This document shows positions 1-5,551 of a DNA stretch of 6,164 nucleotides, in pieces. The position numbers and the translations under genes were made by a program. The notes under the pieces were generated by a model. The model did no database searches. It had not been told where the DNA came from and was given only the letters and a program-made list of their open reading frames with translations. The stretch lies in assembly GCA_049600855.1 (NCBI GenBank), contig JBMYQA010000336.1, forward strand, positions 1 to 6,164, in the 5' to 3' direction. The DNA comes from JBMYQA01 sp049600855. Lineage in GTDB: Bacteria > Bacteroidota > Bacteroidia > Cytophagales > Flammeovirgaceae. Positions within the stretch are counted from its first letter, which is position 1, and each line of letters opens with the position of its first letter.

Positions 1-17
1 GTATAAAAAGGATTAAG
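1..17 (+). repeat. 17-bp direct repeat, copy 1
   Basis: GTATAAAAAGGATTAAG starts at the first base of the window and recurs exactly at 100-116, a 99-base period. The sequences after the two copies differ, so this is not a full tandem duplication within what can be seen. The repeat may extend left of the window. Confidence 0.8.
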
Positions 18-99
18 ACAATCGCACAAAACCCGATCCGTTATTTTCTAGTGTCTCCGAGAGGGTCTCCATTCCATTGGGACAGTCCTACTGCGGCCA

Positions 100-116
100 G
101 TATAAAAAGGATTAAG
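100..116 (+). repeat. 17-bp direct repeat, copy 2
   Basis: An exact second copy of GTATAAAAAGGATTAAG. Together with the first copy it brackets an 82-base segment (18-99) that carries the TCTCC/GAGAG motif at 53-70 and the small palindrome GGAC-A-GTCC at 80-88. The bracketing could reflect a dispersed repeat unit or a past duplication; 17 bases is longer than usual for a transposon target duplication. Confidence 0.8.
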
Positions 117-167
117 GCTGTATATCGAAAAATGACAAAAAAGCTTTTTGCAGCATAGTAAGCATCT

Positions 168-182
168 TGCACAGCGTGTGCA
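168..182. repeat. Palindrome with 3-base centre (TGCACA-GCG-TGTGCA)
   Basis: A perfect 6-bp inverted repeat around GCG. It is the first of four palindromes of the same architecture within 140 bases. It is not followed by a T-run on either strand, so it is not an intrinsic terminator. Confidence 0.65.
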
Positions 183-194
183 TTGCCGTAACCC

Positions 195-207
195 GAGTCA
201 CAGACTC
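195..207. repeat. Palindrome with 3-base centre (GAGTC-ACA-GACTC)
   Basis: A perfect 5-bp inverted repeat around ACA. Its core AGTCACAGACT matches the core of the palindrome at 241-255 except for one centre base, and AATCACAGACT at 383-393 is a degenerate third version. The three are related in sequence, not only in shape. Confidence 0.65.
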
Positions 208-236
208 TCACTCTTGTTGACTATTAGCCCGTAGCC

Positions 237-266
237 GGCACAAGTCGCAGACTTGCGCCAGTGGTG
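237..266. repeat. Repeat unit with imperfect 23-base palindrome, copy A
   Basis: CAAGTC-GCA-GACTTG (241-255) is a perfect 6-bp inverted repeat. Past one A/C mismatch (240 against 256) it extends by GGC (237-239) pairing with GCC (257-259). The right half belongs to a 22-base motif at 245-266 found again at 385-406 with three differences. It resembles bacterial extragenic palindromic (REP-like) elements, but membership of a known family cannot be shown from one window. Confidence 0.65.
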
Positions 267-293
267 AGGTTTACAAGTAAAAGTGTAAAAGTC

Positions 294-306
294 GCATTGC
301 AAATGC
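294..306. repeat. Palindrome with 3-base centre (GCATT-GCA-AATGC)
   Basis: A perfect 5-bp inverted repeat around GCA. It is preceded by AGTC, so AGTCGCA occurs at 290-296 as it does at 243-249, linking this palindrome to the unit at 237-266. Confidence 0.6.
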
Positions 307-384
307 TTCCATTTGGGTTATTTGCCACAGTTTCACACGAATTTGGAAATGCGTGCGAGCCTTATTTTTATTTTTTCCTGAAAA

Positions 385-406
385 TCACAGACTTGCGCTA
401 GTAGTG
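385..406. repeat. Repeat unit, copy B
   Basis: This matches 245-266 at 19 of 22 bases; the shared core reads CAGACTTGCGCYAGTRGTG. All three differences are transitions. The left arm is degenerate (AAATC against GACTT), so this copy has largely lost the palindrome. It lies 30 bases beyond the stop codon of the minus-strand gene at 436. Confidence 0.65.
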
Positions 407-435
407 CTTAGTGGCAGGTCAAGCAAGTAGTCAAA

Positions 436-1929
436 TTAGTAGCTAAAGGTTTCATTCCAGGAGCGGTCGAGTGCGCTGATGCGGTATTCGTAAGCTCCAC
501 TGCGCTGTGGGTCAAACCACGATTTTTGCTTGGCCGATACGATGGCCACGATGAAATTGCTGTCATTTTCTGAAAATGCCGTTCCTTTGGGATAGCGGTA
601 AATCACGTATTTTGCCGCTCTTTGTCCGTCAGGCGCTTTTTTGGAGCGCTTCCACTTTAAGGTCACTCCATTCACCTCCTGAATCACCCTGACTTTTCTG
701 GGTGGCAAAGGCGGCACGGCATCTTTCCAATACATGGTGGGAAGCAAGGCGGGCTGGGCATAAAACTCTTCCTTCAGCCTGGTGTTAATTCCTCCTGGGT
801 TCTGATTCAAAAACTTTGACCGAAAAAAGATGCTTCCCTGAATTTCTTTAGGGTAATTGCGCACCAATTTAATCTGATCGGGCATTTCTTCGGGATTATA
901 CCAAGCAGAGTCGTAATTATTGTTGATCTTATAGACCGCATGCCCAATGTATACGTGCCGATTTGCAGCATTGTCGGCCCACCAAGGAATCAACACATTA
1001 AAGGCCGCAGGCTTAAAAGTGGTAGACCAGTAAATTTGGGGCGCGATGTAATCTATCCAACCTTCATCTAGCCACAATTTGGTGTCGGCATAAATCGAAT
1101 CGTAAGAGGGAATGCTTGCATAGGTATCGGAACCCAATGGGTCATCTTTTTTGTTCCGCCACACCCCAAACGGGCTAATGCCAAACTTTACGTGTTTCTT
1201 TTCGGCTTCAATATTGATGTGCAGGGTTTTAATGAAGTTATTGATGTTTGCCCTGCGCCAATCTCCTTTATCGGTAAAGCCATTCGCATGTGTTTTATAG
1301 GTGTGATTGTCCTCAAAAGGCTGACCATTTACTGGGTAAGGATAGAAGTAATCGTCGAAATGCACGCCATCAATATCGTATTTTTTCACGACTGACATGA
1401 TTTCTTTGACGAGGTATTTGCGTGCTTCGGGAATGCCAGGATTGATGTATTTCCCATAGTGATAATCGACCAACCACTCTGGATGCCGCCTGCTGATGTG
1501 TTTCTTGGACAGGCTATCTTGGCCTTTGGCAAAAGCTCGGAATGGATTAAACCAAGCGTGCAATTCCATGTTGCGCTTATGACATTCTGAAATCACAAAT
1601 TTTAGCGGATCGAATCCCGGCTTTTCGCCCTGTTCGCCTGTAAGCCATTCTGACCAAGGTTCATTTTTACTTCGATAGAAGGCATCTGATGCTGGGCGCA
1701 CTTGGAAAATCACCGCATTGATGCCCGCCTTTTGATGTTCATCTAATAATTGAAGAAACGCTTCTTGTTGTGCCTGCTTCCACAATCCTTTTTTGGGCGG
1801 CCAATCAATGTTGTGAATCGTAGAAACCCAAACGCCTCGGAATTCTCGCTTAGGCGCTTGTTGGCCTTGGAGCAGGTTAGGAATCAGTATCAGTAAACTT
1901 ACTAAAAAAACTAAAATTTGCTTATACAT
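436..1929 (-). CDS. Exported GHL10 (DUF187) glycosyl hydrolase-like protein
   Basis: The 497-residue product fits the GHL10 family (Pfam PF02638), a TIM-barrel family whose E. coli member DigH (YddW) cleaves denuded peptidoglycan glycan strands at the division site. This is not the GH10 xylanase family. Visible family landmarks are FRGVWV near 30-35, QVRP at 76-79, HAWFNPFRA from 124, NPG at 163-165, DGVHFDDYFYPYP at 187-199 (its His and paired Asp are likely active-site residues by inference), ISPFGVWRN at 251-259 and PQIYWS near 297-302. Residues from about 406 to the end look like a fibronectin type III domain, ending without a T9SS sorting tail. The start at 1929 gives a compact signal peptide (MYKQ, then a hydrophobic stretch, then QGQQA). 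An in-frame ATG at 1974 would add 15 residues and leave only 37 bases to the divergent gene. The product is probably periplasmic; the substrate is inferred. Confidence 0.88.
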   Translation of the reverse strand: MYKQILVFLVSLLILIPNLLQGQQAPKREFRGVWVSTIHNIDWPPKKGLWKQAQQEAFLQLLDEHQKAGINAVIFQVRPASDAFYRSKNEPWSEWLTGEQGEKPGFDPLKFVISECHKRNMELHAWFNPFRAFAKGQDSLSKKHISRRHPEWLVDYHYGKYINPGIPEARKYLVKEIMSVVKKYDIDGVHFDDYFYPYPVNGQPFEDNHTYKTHANGFTDKGDWRRANINNFIKTLHINIEAEKKHVKFGISPFGVWRNKKDDPLGSDTYASIPSYDSIYADTKLWLDEGWIDYIAPQIYWSTTFKPAAFNVLIPWWADNAANRHVYIGHAVYKINNNYDSAWYNPEEMPDQIKLVRNYPKEIQGSIFFRSKFLNQNPGGINTRLKEEFYAQPALLPTMYWKDAVPPLPPRKVRVIQEVNGVTLKWKRSKKAPDGQRAAKYVIYRYPKGTAFSENDSNFIVAIVSAKQKSWFDPQRSGAYEYRISALDRSWNETFSY

Positions 1930-2011
1930 GAATTTTAATGAGATAAATTGCGCATTAAATCTAATTCGTTTCATTATGAAATGAATCGCAGTCTGTTACG
2001 TTTTAAGACTT
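1930..2011. promoter_or_regulatory. Divergent intergenic region between the GHL10 and glycosyltransferase genes
   Basis: Promoters for both neighbouring genes should lie in these 82 bases. Near-matches to the Bacteroidota TAnnTTTG box exist: TAGATTTA on the minus strand (1963 down to 1956), which would suit a GHL10 start at 1929, and TACGTTTT on the plus strand (1997-2004), which would make the glycosyltransferase message almost leaderless. Neither has a TTG element at the expected distance, so the exact boxes are tentative. No Shine-Dalgarno-like site precedes either start. Confidence 0.4.
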
Positions 2012-3541
2012 ATGCGAAAATACTTAATTTTCTTTCTTTGGACTGTAAATATAGTCTTGCGTTTTTGGGGAATTTGGTTTCCCCAAGAAGGCTTTGACGA
2101 AGGGCAAAATTTACAAGGTGCCCAGTTAATCACCAAACTATTTAGTGGAGAATTTACGCCCCAAATTGTGACAATTTATGGCTTTTTGGGCAAAGTGTTG
2201 AGCTTTATCCCTTATCATGTTGGAAATTGGCTCGAAAGTTACCTGCCGTATTCCTCAGACATTCCTTTAGGATTGGTCTGCATGCGCATGGCAATTTCCT
2301 TTCTCCCTAATGTATTCACCATCTACATGAGCCTCAAACTCGTTAAATCACTGATTAACCATCCCTCCGCTCCCATCATCACCTTATGTTTTTACCTCCT
2401 TGCATTTAAACACATCGAAACGGCTCATTATGCAGTAAACGACTCTTTGTGTACTTTTTTGGCGGTGTGGTGCATGCAACAATTTATTCGCTATCGAGAA
2501 ACGCAACAGGCCAAACACTTAAGCTATGCTGGTATACTCGCCGCATTCGCTTCAGCGGCAAAAATTCATGTAGGCTTACTTTTAGGTGCGAGCATTGGCT
2601 TGAGCTTTTTAGTAGATTTGTATCTCCAAAACTTTCGGAAAACAGCTGTACTGGCTAACTTTCGTTTCATCCTACGGTTTGGTCTAGCATTTACACTTAC
2701 CTTTCTCGTGATTAACTTGCCGTACATCATCCATCTCCGACTTTGGGTTGGGGAAGTGCTGTATCACATCCGCAGCTATCCTTTTTATTACAAAGGGGGC
2801 TTGCTCACCTATTTTTACTTCAATCCGCCTTACGGCATTGGCGTACCCACACTCGTACTGGCTTTCATAGCGATTATTATTGTTTTGATAAAAAAAGAGG
2901 CCAGAAAGTGGGAAACTGTTATGGCTTTTACGGCTCTCTTCATTTTTTTCTTAGCCAGTTCCAGAGGCGCTATCCACCGATGGGCCATTCCGCTTACGCC
3001 CTTTTTAATACTTTTAGCCACCAAAACGGGTGTAGCGTGGATTGATTGGGGCACAAAAAAAGTGGGGCAAGTGTATAGTTATCTGCTTAGCTTGCTACTT
3101 ATCATTGGCATTGGGTTTCTTCCGTTCACTCATGCATTGAAGTTGGCTGATAACCTCGCCCAAAGCCCAAATACCTATGATGCATTAAATGATTTCATGA
3201 AGGATATTCCGCGTTCATCTTGCGCGGGTCGCTATTACGAAACGGCTAAATTAGCGTTTGAATTAGCTCCTTTAACGGAGGTCAGCAAAGAGGCACTAGA
3301 TCGAAACAAAATCAATTATGTCATTTTCAGCGATTTTTACTTTCCCAAAGACAAACCTTTTGAGATCGGTTTTAGCCACATTGCCAAGCAGTTGCAGTTA
3401 CATGAGTGGTACGCTTTACGCGAATACATTGAGCGAGAATGGGAGCTCCATCAGGTAATTTCTCCGAAATACTATACCCCTTGGAGCACCAATATTGGCA
3501 ATCCCCCACCCTTTTACATTTACAAACGGCCAAGCCATTGA
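2012..3541 (+). CDS. GT-C type membrane glycosyltransferase (GT39/PMT_2-like)
   Basis: This 509-residue integral membrane protein resembles dolichyl-phosphate-mannose/ArnT-type glycosyltransferases, which move a sugar from a polyprenyl-phosphate donor to an acceptor on the outer side of the inner membrane. A first membrane segment (about 3-21) is followed by an acidic pair (D29 E30) in the first periplasmic loop, where GT-C enzymes keep their catalytic Asp. HYAVNDSLCTFL at 139-150 and RWAIPLTPFLILLA at 323-336 match typical positions in the family, the second resembling the common RY.LPL.PFL segment. I count roughly nine to eleven hydrophobic segments up to about 372, then a soluble tail (about 375-509). 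The ATG at 2012 is the only sensible start because it precedes the first membrane helix directly; it lacks a Shine-Dalgarno site. The gene is divergent from the GHL10 gene and convergent with the ABC gene. Acceptor and sugar are unknown. Similarity is by pattern, so family assignment is moderately sure. Confidence 0.78.
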   Translation: MRKYLIFFLWTVNIVLRFWGIWFPQEGFDEGQNLQGAQLITKLFSGEFTPQIVTIYGFLGKVLSFIPYHVGNWLESYLPYSSDIPLGLVCMRMAISFLPNVFTIYMSLKLVKSLINHPSAPIITLCFYLLAFKHIETAHYAVNDSLCTFLAVWCMQQFIRYRETQQAKHLSYAGILAAFASAAKIHVGLLLGASIGLSFLVDLYLQNFRKTAVLANFRFILRFGLAFTLTFLVINLPYIIHLRLWVGEVLYHIRSYPFYYKGGLLTYFYFNPPYGIGVPTLVLAFIAIIIVLIKKEARKWETVMAFTALFIFFLASSRGAIHRWAIPLTPFLILLATKTGVAWIDWGTKKVGQVYSYLLSLLLIIGIGFLPFTHALKLADNLAQSPNTYDALNDFMKDIPRSSCAGRYYETAKLAFELAPLTEVSKEALDRNKINYVIFSDFYFPKDKPFEIGFSHIAKQLQLHEWYALREYIEREWELHQVISPKYYTPWSTNIGNPPPFYIYKRPSH

Positions 3542-3568
3542 GTAAAGCACAAACAATAATGCTTTACT
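3541..3568. terminator. Hairpin between convergent genes, possible bidirectional terminator
   Basis: AGTAAAGCA (3541-3549) and TGCTTTACT (3560-3568) form a perfect 9-bp stem with a 10-base loop. It takes up essentially the whole gap between the glycosyltransferase stop (TGA, 3539-3541) and the ABC transporter stop (TAG, 3567-3569), including bases of both stop codons. No T-run follows on either strand, so it may act weakly, need Rho, or mainly protect the 3' ends from decay. Confidence 0.55.
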
Positions 3569-5405
3569 AAATTGAACGTTCGGGTAGTGGATTTCCCGCT
3601 TGATTGAGGTCAAACTGTAAGCGAATCAAATTGGCATAGATTCCGTCATTCAGCTGAGCCAATTCTTCGTGCGTTCCTGTTTCGGCTATTCGTCCTTCAT
3701 CCAGTACGTAAATTCGGTCTACGTGGCGGATGGTAGCTAAGCGATGGGCAATAATGATGGAGGTTCTGCCTTCCATCAAACGGTCTAAGGCTTCTTGGAC
3801 TAACTTTTCAGATTCGGCATCCAATGAGCTTGTTGCCTCATCCAATAATAAAATGGCAGGATCTTTCAGAATGGCTCGTGCAATGGCAATGCGCTGACGT
3901 TGCCCGCCTGAGAGCTTCACGCCTCGTTCTCCAACTAAAGTATCTAGTCCTTCGGGAAATGCTTCAATAAAATTGAAGGCATTTGCTTGTTTAGCCGCTT
4001 GGATAATTTCCTCATCGCTCGCATTGGGTCGTCCGTAGGAAATATTTTCACGAATGCTCCCGCCAAATAAGATCACTTCTTGTGGAACAATACCAATATT
4101 TCCCCGATAATACGCCAAATCAAAAGACGCAATGGATTTTCCATCTACCAAGATTTGCCCCTCATTTTGTTGGTAAAACCGCAGTAATAGCTGAATAATT
4201 GTTGATTTCCCCGCTCCGCTATGGCCCACCAATGCCACTTTTTGTCCTGCTTCAATGGCTAAATTAATTCCTTTCAGCACATCTATCTCTGGGCGTGTAG
4301 GATAATGAAACCGTAAATTTTCAAAGTTAATATTTCCTTTTAACGGCGCATCGAGGTGTAATTTCCCCTCATTCTCCACTTCTTCTGATGGCGCATGTAA
4401 AATTTCCAATACACGCTCGGAAGCCCCAATGCCTTTTTGCATATTGCCATACATATCGCCCAAACCAGCTACAGATCCGCCTACAAATAAGGTAATAAAC
4501 ACAAATGACAGCAATTCGCCAACCGAAATTGTTCCGCTTTGTACGAGCCCTGCACCAAACCAAATCACGGCTAAAATGCCACTAAATAGGGCAAAAATTA
4601 GGAAGGAAATAAACATGGCTCGATACTTTGCGGTGTTAATGGCAATGGCAACCGTTTCTTTCATCACTTTTCCATAGCGGAGTGCCTCAAACACCTCATT
4701 GGTAAAGGCTTTAACCATGGTTAAGGCGAGCAATGTTTCTTCTACAATTGTATTCGTATCGGCTAAAGAATCCTGTGTTTTTTTCGATAGGGTTCGAATG
4801 TATCTTCCAAAAAACATCACGATTAGGATGATGGGCGGAAAGGTAAGCAACATAAATCCCGTCAGTTTGGGCGTTAAAACGAGTAAAATCACAATTCCAG
4901 CAATGAGGATAATCAGTTGGCGAATTAACTCGGCCAAAGTAGTTGAAAAAGTATCTTGAAGGACAGACACATCGGCTGTAATTCTACTCATTAAGGCTCC
5001 TGTTCGTTCTTTATCGTAAAACGCCATGGGCAAACACATGAACTTTTTGTAAAGTGCTTGGCGAATATCAGCCGTGGAAGGTTGGATGACTTTGGCAAAT
5101 AAATAGACGCGGAAGAATGAAAAAATGGCTTGTAAGATAAAAACGCCAAATAGCGATAGGGTAATTTGATCAATATCTTTGATGGGGAAATCGGTTGTTC
5201 CTTTGGCAGCATCAACTAAAGGCCCTACCAATACCGGAAAAGCTAAGGAGATTAAGCTAGAGAAAATTAAAAAAACAAATCCTGCATAAAACAACCACTG
5301 ATAGGGTTTCATAAACTTGAAAATCTCCATCAGTTTGCCAACACCTTCTTTATTTAATTTATGTTTCTTATCCGCTTCACTCAAAGGTTCTTTTCTTCTT
5401 GCCAT
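3567..5405 (-). CDS. ABC exporter half-transporter, MsbA/BmrA-like (membrane domain fused to ATPase)
   Basis: This 612-residue type IV ABC exporter carries its membrane domain and nucleotide-binding domain on one chain and should work as a homodimer in the inner membrane. Six hydrophobic segments lie near 36-60, 82-103, 160-178, 181-200, 262-283 and 296-313. The ATPase domain is complete: A-loop Y368, Walker A GHSGAGKST at 394-402, Q-loop Q442, signature LSGGQ at 498-502, Walker B ILLLD at 518-522 with catalytic E523, D-loop SSLD at 526-529 and H-loop H554. Keeping both E523 and an intact LSGGQ argues against a degenerate half of a heterodimer. The N-terminus is basic and lysine-rich, with no peptidase C39 domain, so a bacteriocin exporter is unlikely. 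Length is normal for the family. The substrate (lipid, drug or other amphiphile) cannot be read from sequence. The gene has its own promoter just upstream and ends in the hairpin shared with the convergent gene. Confidence 0.95.
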   Translation of the reverse strand: MARRKEPLSEADKKHKLNKEGVGKLMEIFKFMKPYQWLFYAGFVFLIFSSLISLAFPVLVGPLVDAAKGTTDFPIKDIDQITLSLFGVFILQAIFSFFRVYLFAKVIQPSTADIRQALYKKFMCLPMAFYDKERTGALMSRITADVSVLQDTFSTTLAELIRQLIILIAGIVILLVLTPKLTGFMLLTFPPIILIVMFFGRYIRTLSKKTQDSLADTNTIVEETLLALTMVKAFTNEVFEALRYGKVMKETVAIAINTAKYRAMFISFLIFALFSGILAVIWFGAGLVQSGTISVGELLSFVFITLFVGGSVAGLGDMYGNMQKGIGASERVLEILHAPSEEVENEGKLHLDAPLKGNINFENLRFHYPTRPEIDVLKGINLAIEAGQKVALVGHSGAGKSTIIQLLLRFYQQNEGQILVDGKSIASFDLAYYRGNIGIVPQEVILFGGSIRENISYGRPNASDEEIIQAAKQANAFNFIEAFPEGLDTLVGERGVKLSGGQRQRIAIARAILKDPAILLLDEATSSLDAESEKLVQEALDRLMEGRTSIIIAHRLATIRHVDRIYVLDEGRIAETGTHEELAQLNDGIYANLIRLQFDLNQAGNPLPERSI

Positions 5406-5426
5406 TGGTATAGGTTAGTTGAGGCG

Positions 5427-5452
5427 CAAATTTAAGTAGTTAGATTATCAAA
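5427..5452 (-). promoter_or_regulatory. Candidate Bacteroidota promoter of the ABC exporter gene
   Basis: On the minus strand TAAATTTG (5434 down to 5427) is a perfect match to the TAnnTTTG -7 element of Bacteroidota. A TTTG at 5452-5449 could serve as the -33 element, but the spacer is 14 bases, shorter than the usual 17-23. Transcription would start near 5421 and give a leader of roughly 16 bases before the ATG at 5405. The box is strong; the -33 assignment is weak. Confidence 0.55.
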
Positions 5453-5485
5453 AAAAATCCTTAGACCACCGTGATGATCTAAGGA
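5450..5485 (-). terminator. Rho-independent terminator of the lipoprotein gene
   Basis: Read on the minus strand, TCCTTAGA (5485-5478) pairs perfectly with TCTAAGGA (5465-5458), an 8-bp stem with a 12-base loop, and is followed at once by eight T residues (5457-5450). This is a textbook intrinsic terminator, 66 bases beyond the lipoprotein stop codon. Its T-run is immediately upstream of the ABC exporter promoter. Confidence 0.88.
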
Positions 5486-5487
5486 GG

Positions 5488-5530
5488 TTAACTTTTTGGA
5501 CTGACTTATGTTTTTGAATTAGAAAGTTAA
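5488..5530. repeat. Inverted repeat in the 3' untranslated region of the lipoprotein gene
   Basis: TTAACTTT (5488-5495) and AAAGTTAA (5523-5530) are perfect inverted copies separated by 27 bases. The stem can gain two GC pairs (GG at 5486-5487 with CC at 5532-5533) past one bulged G. It lies between the stop codon at 5552 and the terminator hairpin, so the message end may carry two stem-loops in a row. The long loop makes a functional role uncertain. Confidence 0.4.
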
Positions 5531-5551
5531 GCCATTGTCGAATCGAAAAGC

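Larger units (their letters stand above)
1..435. other. Gene-free region rich in short repeats and palindromes
   Basis: I find no reading frame of convincing length on either strand in these 435 bases and no tRNA or rRNA features. The content is repetitive: a 17-bp direct repeat, an AAAAAGCTTTTT palindrome at 138-149, four hairpin-capable palindromes with 3-base centres between 168 and 306, and a second copy of a 22-base motif at 385-406. A T-rich stretch lies at 362-376 but has no good stem in front of it. The stretch lies downstream of the GHL10 gene; the gene beyond the left edge is not visible. The simplest reading is intergenic DNA that has collected dispersed extragenic repeats. No clear terminator for the minus-strand gene ending at 436 is visible. 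Confidence 0.7.

Noticed and set aside
1..116. Insertion sequence or MITE with target duplication
   Set aside because: The 82-base insert shows no terminal inverted repeats that I can find and 17 bases is long for a target duplication; kept only as a direct-repeat observation.
132..158. Tiny frame ATG...TAG encoding eight residues (MTKKLFAA)
   Set aside because: Too short to support; it contains the AAAAAGCTTTTT palindrome and has no gene downstream on its strand for which it could be a leader.
362..378. T-rich stretch as a plus-strand intrinsic terminator
   Set aside because: Only a 5-bp GGAAA/TTTCC pairing with a 24-base loop can be drawn, and the T-run itself would be in the stem.
168..406. 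CRISPR array
   Set aside because: The repeated motifs are few, degenerate and irregularly spaced, with no constant repeat-spacer pattern and no cas gene in the window.
1192..1395. Open frame on the plus strand opposite the GHL10 gene
   Set aside because: It lies wholly antisense inside a well-supported gene, its product resembles no family and it has no promoter or ribosome site; it is a shadow frame.
2449..3054. Open frames in other phases within the glycosyltransferase gene (both strands)
   Set aside because: They are contained in the membrane-protein gene, are rich in Ser/His/Arg/Cys as expected for off-frame readings, and overlap each other.
4369..5215. Several open frames overlapping the ABC exporter gene on both strands
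   Set aside because: The exporter frame carries every expected ATPase motif without interruption, so the overlapping frames are shadows.
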